Source: JARIHC01 sp035692985
GTDB taxonomy: Bacteria > Patescibacteriota > Saccharimonadia > Saccharimonadales > UBA4665
Length of the DNA: 64,000 nucleotides
Assembly (NCBI GenBank): GCA_035692985.1
Contig: DASSHG010000007.1
Span: 48,934-112,933 of the forward strand
Direction: 5' to 3'
The stretch's first letter is position 1; each line of letters begins with the position of its first letter. Below the pieces are notes generated by a model, which was given only the letters and a program-made list of their open reading frames with translations, was not told the origin of the DNA and did no database searches. Shown one piece after another: positions 52,566 to 60,380 of the stretch. The translations under genes were made by a program, and so were the position numbers.

Positions 52566-52986
52566 ACTTGTCATAGAACGAATTATCAATGCTCCAATAG
52601 AGCGGGTCTGGAGAGCTCTCACAAGCCAGGAAGATCTGAAACAATGGCTGCCATTCTTTTCCGGATTTAAGCCGGAGGTAGGCACCAAGCTGAAATTTAA
52701 GCTAGGCAAAGATCCCGATCATCAGTACGTACATCTCTGTGAGGTCAAGGAAGTGGAGGAAAACAGCAGACTGGTCTACAGCTGGCGTTACGAAGGTTAC
52801 CCCGGCTATTCCAATGTTATCTTTGAACTGTCTCCGGCAGGGAATAGTGCGACGACGAAGCTTAAGCTGACGCATGAAATAACCGCACCCTTCCCCGCCG
52901 ATAATCCTGATTTTTCAGGAGAGGGCTTCAAGGAAGGCTGGACTTACACGGCTGACGGACTCAAGGAATTCGTAGAAAGTAATTAA
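52552..52986 (+). CDS. SRPBCC (AHSA1-like) protein 1
   Basis: The 144-residue lipid- or ligand-binding START-like fold has VIERIINAPIERVWRALTS and LKQWLPFFSGFKPEVG. Its role is probably binding of a hydrophobic ligand; the exact ligand is unknown. AAGGAG precedes the ATG inside the arsR gene. A paralogue follows. Confidence 0.9.
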   Translation: MTGNELVIERIINAPIERVWRALTSQEDLKQWLPFFSGFKPEVGTKLKFKLGKDPDHQYVHLCEVKEVEENSRLVYSWRYEGYPGYSNVIFELSPAGNSATTKLKLTHEITAPFPADNPDFSGEGFKEGWTYTADGLKEFVESN

Positions 52987-53001
52987 TTAAGGAGGAACAT
53001 C

Positions 53002-53463
53002 ATGGCAAAAACTAAATTCGAAGTCGACAAAGATAATCTCGAGGTTCGCATCACCAGGGTCTACAATGCCACGCCGCAGCGGCTATGGCGGGCTTATACT
53101 GACCCGGAAGAAGTCGCGCAGTGGTGGCGCAATACTACGATCGATAAGTTTGAACTGAAGGTTGGCGGCGCGTGGCGGTTTGTGGACCATGGCAAGAACG
53201 GCGACGAGGAACACGGCTTCCACGGTGAATTTAAAGAAATTGATGAGCCGCGCAAAATCGTCCGCACCTTTGAGTACGAGCCGTGGGCTGGCCACGTCAT
53301 GACCGAATCAGTTATTTTTGAGCCGCAAGGCGAGAGCCAAACACTGGTGACCACCGTATCCAAATACGCCAACCTAGACGATCTGGAAGGCATGGTGCAG
53401 AGCGGTATGGAGAAAGGCGCCACCGCCGGCTTGGAGCGGATCGCCGCGCTGGTCGAGCAGTAG
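53002..53463 (+). CDS. SRPBCC (AHSA1-like) protein 2
   Basis: The 153-residue paralogue has ITRVYNATPQRLWRAYTDPE, VAQWWRNT, GGAWRFVDHG and the C-terminal helix VQSGMEKGATAGLERI. It has a strong Shine-Dalgarno (AAGGAGG). It is the third gene of the ArsR operon. Confidence 0.92.
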   Translation: MAKTKFEVDKDNLEVRITRVYNATPQRLWRAYTDPEEVAQWWRNTTIDKFELKVGGAWRFVDHGKNGDEEHGFHGEFKEIDEPRKIVRTFEYEPWAGHVMTESVIFEPQGESQTLVTTVSKYANLDDLEGMVQSGMEKGATAGLERIAALVEQ

Positions 53464-53499
53464 AAGATAACCCTAAGGCTTTGTGGTAAAGTAGGACGT

Positions 53500-53743
53500 A
53501 TGCTTTACGACGCCGGCGGCTGGGGGGGGGGCAGCACTTATACTGCTAGCTTATTTCTTAGTCTCAACAAAAAGATTACAGCCGACTTCCGAGCACTTTC
53601 AGCTACTTAATTTATTCGGGGCTATCGGCATCGTCGTTAACTCGCTTCATTATCACGCTCTTCCGTCGGCCGGCCTGAATGCGGTTTGGACGCTTATTGC
53701 CATTTACGGACTTGTGAAATTCTTTAGGAAAAGCACCGACTGA
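53500..53743 (+). pseudogene. CBU_0592-like small membrane protein, frameshifted at a G10 tract
   Basis: The ATG at 53500 opens MLYDAGGWGG, then a run of ten G (53522-53531). In the frame as given, translation ends at a TAA at 53608-53610. Shifting by one base (nine G) gives a continuous protein of about 80 residues with LILLAYFLVS, FQLLNLFGAIGIVVNSL and LNAVWTLIAIYGLVKFF, matching the CBU_0592-type membrane domain. TAAAGT lies 7 bp before the ATG. The tract may be a sequencing error, a true mutation or a phase-variable switch. Confidence 0.75.
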
Positions 53744-53822
53744 AATTAATGTAATATATTACCTTTGATACTGACACGGGCTGTGGCAGAATTGAAATAG
53801 TTTAGTAAGTAAAGGAGGGCAT

Positions 53823-54248
53823 ATGAGTGACGTATTATTGGATCCGTATCTATATTTCAAGGGCCAGGCCCGGGAGGCCATGGAGTTTTATAAAAGTGTT
53901 TTCGGCGGCGAGCTGACGGTGCAGACCTATGCTGACGCACCCGGAATGGGCGAGGACGCCGGCAAAAAAGATTGGTTGATGCATGCCCGGCTGGAAGGCG
54001 GCGACGCCAAGTTGTTTGCCAGCGATACGGATAAAGCCAGCCCGACGGCCGCCAAAATTGACCTCTGCCTGGGCGGAACGGACGAGCATCGGATGCGTGA
54101 AATTTTTGAAAAATTGAGCGCCGGCGGCAAGGTTAATTCGCCGCTCAAAAAAGAGTTCTGGGGCGATACGTTTGGCTCGCTAATTGATAAATATGGCGTC
54201 AATTGGATGATGAATATCGGCGCCGCTACAACCGCCCCGAACGAGTAA
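53823..54248 (+). CDS. VOC-family (PhnB-like) protein
   Basis: The 141-residue glyoxalase-fold protein has LYFKGQAREAMEFYKSVFGG, MHARLEGGDAKLFASD and FWGDTFGSLIDKYGVNW. That is typical of PhnB/DUF1811-type proteins, whose function is mostly unknown. It has a Shine-Dalgarno (AAAGGAGGG). Confidence 0.92.
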   Translation: MSDVLLDPYLYFKGQAREAMEFYKSVFGGELTVQTYADAPGMGEDAGKKDWLMHARLEGGDAKLFASDTDKASPTAAKIDLCLGGTDEHRMREIFEKLSAGGKVNSPLKKEFWGDTFGSLIDKYGVNWMMNIGAATTAPNE

Positions 54249-54318
54249 GTAACTTTACAGCGCGCTGCCGGGTATCGCGGTATGCTCTAAAGGTATTAAA
54301 AGATCAGAGGAGGACGCT

Positions 54319-54588
54319 ATGGCAAACACCCAATCATTACCGCGGATAGATAGTTTTATGCATTTAGTCGAGGTTGCCGGTCCATTCCCGATCACCGCGT
54401 GGGAGGTGGCGGAAATGGCCCGCCGCTATGGCTTTGAGGAAGATACCCAGCATTTCATAGAGTTATTCCCAGAAGATGAAGTGTTTGAGAGCAGGGAAGA
54501 CCTGGCAACCCGCAGCGAAGAACTAATTATGCTGATGCGCGAAGAGGCAAGGATGGACGAAGAGGGGCCGCTAAGCTCGCAGGATTAG
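54319..54588 (+). CDS. Small acidic protein of unknown function
   Basis: This 89-residue soluble protein is helical and acidic, with PFPITAWEVAEMARRYGFEE resembling a small helical DNA- or protein-binding repeat. No family was assigned. It has a good Shine-Dalgarno (AGAGGAGG). Confidence 0.7.
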   Translation: MANTQSLPRIDSFMHLVEVAGPFPITAWEVAEMARRYGFEEDTQHFIELFPEDEVFESREDLATRSEELIMLMREEARMDEEGPLSSQD

Positions 54589-54605
54589 GAACAGCCAACT
54601 TTTCC

Positions 54606-55016
54606 TTAGCGATTATCTCCAAAGTCTACTTCGGACGAGAGAACTGATCTAAGCATTGATAAGCCGCCTACTGTAACTAAAAGGAAAGCTTCGCGCGTGG
54701 TCAATGGGTACATTGTTTCGTCGTCGGTTGACATATACATATCTTCTCTCATAGCTGCGAGCTTAAAGGTAAAATCCTGCGGCTGCACTATGCCAGCATT
54801 GTGGGCCGCGCCTGTTTGGTGCCATGCCCGGACAACAAAAACAGGCTCGTCTATTGCTGCCGGAGTTATTTCAATATCGGACGGATCGCGCAGAGCTGTT
54901 TTGCCAAACCTGTTATATGCCCTGTCATTTACAGCAGTCACCAGTTTATCAGCCAGACCGCCTAATTCATTATCTATGCCATCAAGCGCGGGCTCGTTAA
55001 ATCTCACAGAAGTCAT
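54606..55016 (-). CDS. Hypothetical protein
   Basis: I do not recognise this 136-residue soluble protein (ALDGIDNELGGLADKLVTAVN, VVRAWHQTGAAHNAGI). TATAAT lies 8 bp upstream of the ATG on the minus strand (55025-55030), which fits the leaderless pattern and supports it as real. It ends 18 bp from the convergent gene. Confidence 0.6.
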   Translation of the reverse strand: MTSVRFNEPALDGIDNELGGLADKLVTAVNDRAYNRFGKTALRDPSDIEITPAAIDEPVFVVRAWHQTGAAHNAGIVQPQDFTFKLAAMREDMYMSTDDETMYPLTTREAFLLVTVGGLSMLRSVLSSEVDFGDNR

Positions 55017-55057
55017 AGAAAGCTATTATATACGAATATGTAGTATAATGCAATATC

Positions 55058-55131
55058 TGGCTGGGGATGCAGGATTCGAACCTGCGATCACGGGACCAGA
55101 ACCCGTTGCCTTACCGCTTGGCTAATCCCCA
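55058..55131 (-). tRNA. tRNA-Gln (anticodon CTG)
   Basis: The gene is 74 nt with an encoded CCA. On the minus strand the acceptor stem is TGGGGAT/ATCCCCA, and the anticodon loop TTCTGGT lies within CGGG/CCCG. A TATAAT -10 (55145-55150, minus strand) lies about 13 bp upstream. Confidence 0.93.
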
Positions 55132-55188
55132 CTACAGGGGTTGATTATAGCGGAGCCAGCCACTATTTACCAGAATTGACATAGATCA

Positions 55189-55217
55189 TTGACGTGTTGA
55201 CACATTTGTGATAATAT
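55189..55217 (+). promoter_or_regulatory. Promoter of the TasA-like/SipW-like pair
   Basis: TTGACG (55189-55194), a 17-bp spacer and TAATAT (55212-55217) are present. The leader to the ATG at 55299 is about 75 nt, in contrast to the leaderless genes around it. Two further TTGACA boxes overlap (55176, 55197). Confidence 0.6.
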
Positions 55218-55298
55218 AGTCGCGAAGAGGTCCAATTGTGGACTTTTTTGTTTGTGCGCAATACTGCGCTTAACAATTCGAGGGAGTGTAATATCTCC

Positions 55299-55949
55299 AT
55301 GACTAAAACGATGAAAGCCAGGCTAAGTGTCCTGGGTATCGCGGCTGCACTGATGCTCGTTTGCATCATCGTCGCCGTGAGCGTCACCGGAGCCTACTTC
55401 AGTGAAACGAAGCAAGGCGAAATCAACGGCAGCATCGGTTCGATCCATATCCACACCTCTGGAGGCAACGGGGCAAACGGGTTGAAATTCAACTTCAGCC
55501 ACCTCTTGCCGGGAGAACCGCAAACCGCTACGGTGGAATACCAGAACACCGGAGCTAACCCGCAGGACGTCTGGGTCGTGTTCAACAACGCGGAAGCGTT
55601 GCACGCGCTCAACAACCTTGGCACCTACGGTGAAGTCACGCTAAGCAACAGTGGTGGAACCGTGTTCCACTCGGCCAACCTGAACGATAACAAACCGCCG
55701 GCCTCTGGCACGTGCGGACCGTTTTCGGAATCAGGTTGTTGGCCGCTCCAAAAGCAGTACTTGGTTAGCTCAAACGTCCAACCGGGCGCTGGAAGCTATT
55801 TCAAGTTCACGTTCGCTTACGCGAGCAAGTTCTCGGACTCCTCGCAAGAGGGCGACGCTTGGAACCTCTACCCGCCGGAATCGGCCACGCCTGAAGGCAA
55901 TGGTCTTCCGTACCAGGTAGTTGCCACCCAGGTCGGTCAGGAACCGTAG
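55299..55949 (+). CDS. TasA/camelysin-like secreted protein with SipW-type signal
   Basis: The 216-residue exported protein has a long hydrophobic signal (about 10-32) ending SVTGAYFSETKQGE, the cleavage-region pattern of SipW-dependent substrates such as TasA. The mature part is a beta-rich domain of about 180 residues (LPGEPQTATVEYQNTGANPQ) with a C..C pair in SGTCGPFSESGCW. TasA forms extracellular fibres in Bacillus biofilms; camelysin relatives are proteases or surface proteins. A fibre or adhesin role here is inference. A gene for a SipW-like peptidase follows. Codon choice (AAC, GGA, CTC) looks different from its neighbours. Confidence 0.8.
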   Translation: MTKTMKARLSVLGIAAALMLVCIIVAVSVTGAYFSETKQGEINGSIGSIHIHTSGGNGANGLKFNFSHLLPGEPQTATVEYQNTGANPQDVWVVFNNAEALHALNNLGTYGEVTLSNSGGTVFHSANLNDNKPPASGTCGPFSESGCWPLQKQYLVSSNVQPGAGSYFKFTFAYASKFSDSSQEGDAWNLYPPESATPEGNGLPYQVVATQVGQEP

Positions 55950-55982
55950 CACCAGCAGTACCGCAGTAACAAAAGACTCTGT

Positions 55983-56026
55983 GGGGGCGCCGCACCTTGC
56001 GCAAAACGCATATGTGCGGTGCCCCC
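55983..56026 (+). other. 13-bp stable stem between TasA-like and SipW-like genes
   Basis: GGGGGCGCCGCAC (55983-55995) pairs with GTGCGGTGCCCCC (56014-56026) with one G-U pair and an 18-nt loop. No T-tract follows. It may be an attenuator or mRNA-stability element that sets the ratio of substrate to peptidase. Confidence 0.7.
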
Positions 56027-56063
56027 TCCGGAGCTCCATCCTACACAAGAAGGAGTAATTGCG

Positions 56064-56567
56064 ATGAAATGGCTGAAACCGAGCTTGTTGGTCTTGGCGT
56101 TCGTTGTGATGGTGCCGGTGGCCGCGCTCATTCTTGTTGAGACCCACCTACTGCCATACAAAGTGTTTGTCGTACACACCGGCTCCATGACCCCGGACAT
56201 CCCGTCCAAGAGCGCGGTGATAGTGGAAGAACACCAGTACCATGTAGGACAAGTGATTTCCTTTAAGATTCATGGTGAAGTCGTGACCCATCGTCTAGTG
56301 GCAATCAACCCCAACGGTACGATTACCACCAAAGGTGATGCTAACCGCACCGCTGATCCGTGGCATCCACCAACCTCCAACATCATTGGAAGTGTCGTGG
56401 CCGCGCCGCACCTGGTCGGATTTTACTTGACTTACGTCAAGAACCCGATCGGCATAGTTTCTATCTTCCTCGGGCTAATATGCCTGTGGTTGATTTTCGA
56501 TCTATGGTTCATGGCTGGGCAGTTGGATAAAAATCCGGCTGACAAAGCCCTACCATCAAAGTCATGA
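56064..56567 (+). CDS. SipW-type (ER/archaeal-like) signal peptidase I
   Basis: The 167-residue membrane protease starts at ATG 56064 with AAGGAG upstream. An N-terminal helix (about 5-25) is followed by the catalytic Ser in VHTGSMTPDI. VTHRLVAIN has His in place of the Lys of typical bacterial enzymes, which marks the Ser-His ER/SipW group. The Asp motif TTKGDANRTADPWHP and a C-terminal helix (about 125-150) follow. It should cleave the TasA-like precursor encoded just upstream. Confidence 0.9.
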   Translation: MKWLKPSLLVLAFVVMVPVAALILVETHLLPYKVFVVHTGSMTPDIPSKSAVIVEEHQYHVGQVISFKIHGEVVTHRLVAINPNGTITTKGDANRTADPWHPPTSNIIGSVVAAPHLVGFYLTYVKNPIGIVSIFLGLICLWLIFDLWFMAGQLDKNPADKALPSKS

Positions 56568-56576
56568 ATGAGAAAG

Positions 56577-56757
56577 CGCCCCCTCAAACCGCCCCAGCGG
56601 ACAGCCCGTAAACCCTGGCCAGTATTGGCAGGCGTGAAAAGGGAACCCGTTTGGGGATCCAGCCGTGCGAAAAGCTAAGATTGTCGAGAGACGAGTCGCA
56701 GCGAAGCTATCAGCTTCACTCCTCCACTCCAATCTTCATTAACCGCACGGCTTTTTC
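56577..56757 (+). ncRNA. Unidentified structured RNA ending in a terminator
   Basis: No convincing gene fits this 390-bp gap before metK. Nested complementary arms are seen: AGCCGTGCG (56661-56669) with CGCACGGCT (56744-56752) followed by TTTTT; AAGATTG (56677-56683) with CAATCTT (56730-56736); and GAAGCT (56703-56708) with AGCTTC (56712-56717). Upstream, CCAG/TTGG and GGGAACCC elements add further small stems. It could be a small RNA or a long structured 3' end of the SipW transcript. It does not match tmRNA, SRP RNA, RNase P or 6S motifs that I know. Confidence 0.45.
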
Positions 56758-56794
56758 ATATCTATAGGTTTAAAACGTGCTACAATAAATTTGT

Positions 56795-56951
56795 TAACAA
56801 CTTGAATATAAAGAGTGCGGCGAGAGAACTAGCTCGTTGACCCGCCAGCAACCTGCCGGATTCCCGGTGTTGGTGCTCCATCTAGCCCGCCTGTTGGACG
56901 GGAAGATATGCGCATCGTTCATGTCCTTTCTTGCCAACCAGGCAGAAAGGA
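56795..56951 (+). promoter_or_regulatory. SAM-riboswitch-like leader of metK with Shine-Dalgarno-sequestering hairpin
   Basis: TACAAT (56781-56786) starts a leader of about 165 nt. The segment 56815-56900 contains GACCCGCCAGCAACC, a short CCGG...CCGG hairpin and then TTGGTGCTCC, the order of conserved elements in the SAM-I/SAM-IV riboswitch clan. Two CTAG tetramers could form the pseudoknot. After it, TCCTTTC-T-TGCC (56924-56935) pairs with GGCAGAAAGGA (56941-56951), hiding the AAAGGA ribosome site. SAM-dependent shut-off of translation of SAM synthetase is the natural reading. The exact class is uncertain. Confidence 0.7.
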
Positions 56952-56958
56952 TATTTTT

Positions 56959-58068
56959 ATGTCAAAACAAGTAACCAGGTTCGCCAGCGAGTCGGTTTGC
57001 GCCGGGCATCCGGATAAGGTGGCCGACCAGATCAGCGATGCTATTTTAGATGCCGTGTTGGAGCAAGATCCGCATGGCCGCACGGCCGTGGAGACGCTGG
57101 TGGCACATGATCGGATCGTGCTGGCTGGCGAGATAAACACCACAGCCAAGATAGACGTTAAAAAAATTGCCCGCGAACAAGTTCAGCGGCTTGGTTACGT
57201 AGAGCCAAAATGGGGGTTCAGCTACAAATCGCCAGTATCCAACCATTTGCACCAACAGTCTGGCGAGATTGCCGTCGGCGTCGACGATTTTGGTGCCGGC
57301 GACCAGGGGTTAATGTTCGGCTACGCTTGCCGCGAGACACCGGAGCTAATGCCTGCACCGATTGTGCTGGCCCACGGATTGACTCGCTCGTTGGATGAAG
57401 CCCGTGAGTCCGGACAATTGCCGCACCTCCGACCGGACGGCAAAGCCCAGGTAGTGGTGCGCTACGAAAACGGTAAGCCGGCGGCCGTGGAACACGTCAC
57501 CATAGCCGTGCCGCATAATGAAAACATTTCACTGGAGCGGATCCGTGAGGATATATACGCCGGTATCATCACGCCGGTCCTGAAAAAATACGGTTATAGC
57601 GTGTCGGCGCGGAATATCGTAGTCAACGGCACTGGAGTGTGGCATACGCCTGGCCCGGCGTCCGATGCCGGCCTGACCGGGCGCAAGATTGTGGTTGACG
57701 GCTATGGCGGCTATGCCCGGGTCGGTGGCGGCGCGTTCAGCGGCAAGGATCCCAGCAAAGTCGACCGCTCCGGCGCTTACGCTGCCCGCTACCTGGCGAA
57801 AAATATTGTTACCGCGGGGTTGGCCGACAGGGCAGAGGTGGCGCTGGCCTATTACATTGGAGCCAAAGCGCCGGTCAATTTTACGGTCGAAACGTTTGGC
57901 AGTGCTAAGAAATCTCAAACTGTGATTGATAATTTTGCCCGTAAGCTGCTGACGCCATCGGTTAAAGAAATTGTAGAAAAACTGAACCTGCGCCGGCCGA
58001 TTTATCTGCCGACTGCCGCTTACGGTCACTTTGGCCGCGCCGGCGTGCCATGGGAAGATATCACCTAG
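56959..58068 (+). CDS. metK: S-adenosylmethionine synthetase
   Basis: This makes SAM from methionine and ATP. ATG 56959 follows the regulated AAAGGA site. Signatures are SESVCAGHPDKVADQISDAILD, GAGDQGLMFGYACRETPELMP, the P-loop-like GGGAFSGKDPSKVDRSGAY and the C-terminal PIYLPTAAYGHFGR. The 369-residue length is slightly below the usual 380-400. Confidence 0.97.
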   Translation: MSKQVTRFASESVCAGHPDKVADQISDAILDAVLEQDPHGRTAVETLVAHDRIVLAGEINTTAKIDVKKIAREQVQRLGYVEPKWGFSYKSPVSNHLHQQSGEIAVGVDDFGAGDQGLMFGYACRETPELMPAPIVLAHGLTRSLDEARESGQLPHLRPDGKAQVVVRYENGKPAAVEHVTIAVPHNENISLERIREDIYAGIITPVLKKYGYSVSARNIVVNGTGVWHTPGPASDAGLTGRKIVVDGYGGYARVGGGAFSGKDPSKVDRSGAYAARYLAKNIVTAGLADRAEVALAYYIGAKAPVNFTVETFGSAKKSQTVIDNFARKLLTPSVKEIVEKLNLRRPIYLPTAAYGHFGRAGVPWEDIT

Positions 58069-58151
58069 AATTTATCGCCGTGGCAGCAAAACAAGCGATA
58101 AGCGGTATAACCGTCATATATTTAACTTGAATTTAATACCAAGGGTATATA

Positions 58152-58340
58152 ATGGCACACATTATGGAAACCGCGCCCGACGAATCAGAGGAACCTGAAT
58201 CTGATGCCTATCCCGACGAGGCCATTACCACGCCGGAACCCAAGCCCTGGATGAGGGTAAGAGTTAAGTTCATACCAGCCAGTCCGCGTGAGCCGTTGCC
58301 ATCTTCAGGCGATATCGCGGCGCCGGAAGACGATGCATGA
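58152..58340 (+). CDS. Small acidic hypothetical protein
   Basis: This 62-residue Pro/Glu/Asp-rich peptide has a short basic patch (WMRVRVKFIP). TATAAT (58148-58153) overlaps its first ATG, so a transcript from it would more likely begin near the second in-frame ATG (58164). Its last 36 bases overlap the convergent permease gene. It may be real but weakly supported. Confidence 0.45.
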   Translation: MAHIMETAPDESEEPESDAYPDEAITTPEPKPWMRVRVKFIPASPREPLPSSGDIAAPEDDA

Positions 58341-59102
58341 CAATATGCCGCATACAGCGATGGCAGCTACGAAATATAGGGCGCTGGTCCAGTGGTAGGT
58401 CTGGCGTAAAATGGCTTCGGACTGGAAATAGTTGAAAGGGAAGATTTTGCTTGGTCCGTGCAGCCAGTGGACGGTGCCGGCTAGGGAACTGAGGATATAG
58501 CCGCCAAAACCAATCAGGGTGGCTATGCCTATGGCGGCGCCGCGGGCCCGGCCGGTAGCGGCCAGCAAAAAGGCGATGGCACCGGTACAGAATGCCAGCA
58601 AAAAACAATTGAGGCTGGCCAAGGCGACCGACGATGAGGGTACGCCGTCCAATCCGAAAATCCGGGCGCACACCACTACCGTGACCATGGCAACCAGCGA
58701 AACCGTTGCCAGGGCCAGCGTGCCGGCCGTCGCCTTGGCCAGCAGCAGCCGGCCGCGTGATACCGGTCGGGCCAGCAACATCTCAATAGTAAGGTTTTGC
58801 TCTTCGCGGGCAATCAGCGAAGCGCCTAGACTAACGGCCAACATAGTCAATAATAATGGCAGAAGCAGAAAGAATATCTGACTGTTCAGGTAGCCGACCG
58901 GCGAAAAAAAGTCGGCGCTTCCGCCAAATAAACCTAGTGCCGCCTTGGGCAGGCTGCTGAAACTTTGCTCCAGCGCGCTGCCGGCGGTTTTAAAGCTCGG
59001 GTAAAACACCAATGTTATAAAGATAAAACTAGCCACGCCTACCGACCACCATAAAGTACTCCAGCGGCGCTGCCACAGGGTCCAGCGCGTAACCGGTTTC
59101 AT
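58305..59102 (-). CDS. ABC-2-type transporter permease
   Basis: The 265-residue membrane protein has six helices (about 20-40, 75-95, 105-130, 145-170, 180-205, 240-258). It has a typical ABC-2 loop with LIAREEQNLTIEMLLARPVSRGRLLLAK. It is coupled to the ATPase gene by a 4-bp overlap. The pair is a two-component exporter, probably for drugs, peptides or lipids; the substrate is unknown. Confidence 0.9.
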   Translation of the reverse strand: MKPVTRWTLWQRRWSTLWWSVGVASFIFITLVFYPSFKTAGSALEQSFSSLPKAALGLFGGSADFFSPVGYLNSQIFFLLLPLLLTMLAVSLGASLIAREEQNLTIEMLLARPVSRGRLLLAKATAGTLALATVSLVAMVTVVVCARIFGLDGVPSSSVALASLNCFLLAFCTGAIAFLLAATGRARGAAIGIATLIGFGGYILSSLAGTVHWLHGPSKIFPFNYFQSEAILRQTYHWTSALYFVAAIAVCGILSCIVFRRRDIA

Positions 59103-60013
59103 TTCCAGCCTCCATTCTGCTTATAAAATCGCAAAAAGATTTCTTCCAAATCCAGATTCTGGGTGTCCAATTTGAGGATATCGTGTCGGGCCAGTTCCAC
59201 AAATAACGGCTTCAGTTCGCCGTGGATATGCAAAGTTACCGAATTGCCATGGTGGCTATTCAGCTCAATGCCCTTGATTTTCTTTAGCGCGCTTACCGGC
59301 GCCGCGTCTTTAAAGATAACGTCAAAGGTTTGCGAGGCTTCACTGGCCAGTTCGGCGATTGACCGCTCGGCAATCAATCGCCCCTCACGGATAATGCCCA
59401 CCCGGTCACACATCTTCTGGACCTCTCCCAATATGTGGCTGCTGCTAAAAATGGCCGCGCCGCGCTGTTTGCTCTCGGTCAATAACTCGTAAAATTCTTC
59501 TTGCATCAGCGGGTCCAGGCCGGAAGTCGGTTCGTCCAGGATTACGACGTCCGGCTGGTGCATAAAAGCTTGGACAATGCCGATTTTTTGGCGGTTACCA
59601 CGGCTCAGCTCGCCTAGCGGCTTGTGCGGTTCTGCCCGAAAACGCTTGATCAACTCCTGCCGGTATGCCCGGCTGACGGCTGGCAGGAGGTCTTCCATGT
59701 ATTCCAGGAATTGCGCGCCAGTCATTTTGGGATACATCGCCAGATCGCCCGACAAATAACCGATTCGCCGCTTAATGTCCACGCTATCTTTGATGATATC
59801 CTGGCCCATGATCGCGGCCTTGCCGCTGGTCGGCTGGATAAAATTGAGCAGGGTACGGATGGTGGTGCTCTTGCCGGCACCGTTAGGGCCGAGAAAACCG
59901 TAGACCTCGCCGGCTTTCACCTGGATTGTTAGGTCGTGTAGGGCGTCGACCTTAGTCCCGCGGTAACGCTTAGTCAGATTTTGGCAATCGATAGCTATGT
60001 CGCCGCTTTGCAT
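59099..60013 (-). CDS. ABC transporter ATP-binding protein (exporter type)
   Basis: The ATPase has Walker A GPNGAGKST, the Q-loop, the signature LSRGNRQK (Arg instead of the usual Gly-Gly context), Walker B VVILDEPTSGLDP and the switch His in FSSSHILGEV. The start ATG 60013 (304 residues) lies 7 bp after the minus-strand -10 TATACT (60021-60026), so a leaderless start is likely; ATG 60019 is the alternative. The C-terminal 80 residues match the DUF4162-type extension. Confidence 0.93.
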   Translation of the reverse strand: MQSGDIAIDCQNLTKRYRGTKVDALHDLTIQVKAGEVYGFLGPNGAGKSTTIRTLLNFIQPTSGKAAIMGQDIIKDSVDIKRRIGYLSGDLAMYPKMTGAQFLEYMEDLLPAVSRAYRQELIKRFRAEPHKPLGELSRGNRQKIGIVQAFMHQPDVVILDEPTSGLDPLMQEEFYELLTESKQRGAAIFSSSHILGEVQKMCDRVGIIREGRLIAERSIAELASEASQTFDVIFKDAAPVSALKKIKGIELNSHHGNSVTLHIHGELKPLFVELARHDILKLDTQNLDLEEIFLRFYKQNGGWK

Positions 60014-60038
60014 ACGCATTAGTATACAATAATAAGAC

Positions 60039-60380
60039 ATGGCGATAATGATTAAACGTATATATGAAGAGCCGGCTACGCAGGATGGCTACCGCGTACT
60101 TGTCGACAGATTATGGCCGCGCGGAGTCAGCAAAGAAAGGGCCGCGCTGGATAAGTGGCTTAAAGACGTGGCTCCATCGCCTGAATTACGTGCCTGGTTC
60201 GGGCACCGTCCGGAGCGGTTCAAGGAATTTAGCGCCCGCTATGAAACCGAACTGGAATCCAACCCCGCCGTTAAAGAATTACAGTCAATCATCCGTGATA
60301 ACAAAAACGTAACGTTACTCTACGCAGCACACGATCCGGCAGTGAACCACGCCGCCGTACTGCTCGCATACCTTAGCTGA
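60039..60380 (+). CDS. DUF488-family protein
   Basis: The 113-residue protein carries the family pattern YRVLVDRLWPRGVSKERA, WLKDVAPSPELRAWFGH and VTLLYAAHDP. The function is unknown. TACAAT (60025-60030) lies 8 bp before the ATG and shares two bases with the -10 of the divergent ABC ATPase gene. It overlaps the rarA 3' end by 8 bp. Confidence 0.92.
   Translation: MAIMIKRIYEEPATQDGYRVLVDRLWPRGVSKERAALDKWLKDVAPSPELRAWFGHRPERFKEFSARYETELESNPAVKELQSIIRDNKNVTLLYAAHDPAVNHAAVLLAYLS

Noticed and set aside
56565..56680. Short ORFs in the gap after the SipW-like gene
   Set aside because: They are under 40 codons, lie within the structured RNA region and lack ribosome sites or a -10 at leaderless distance.
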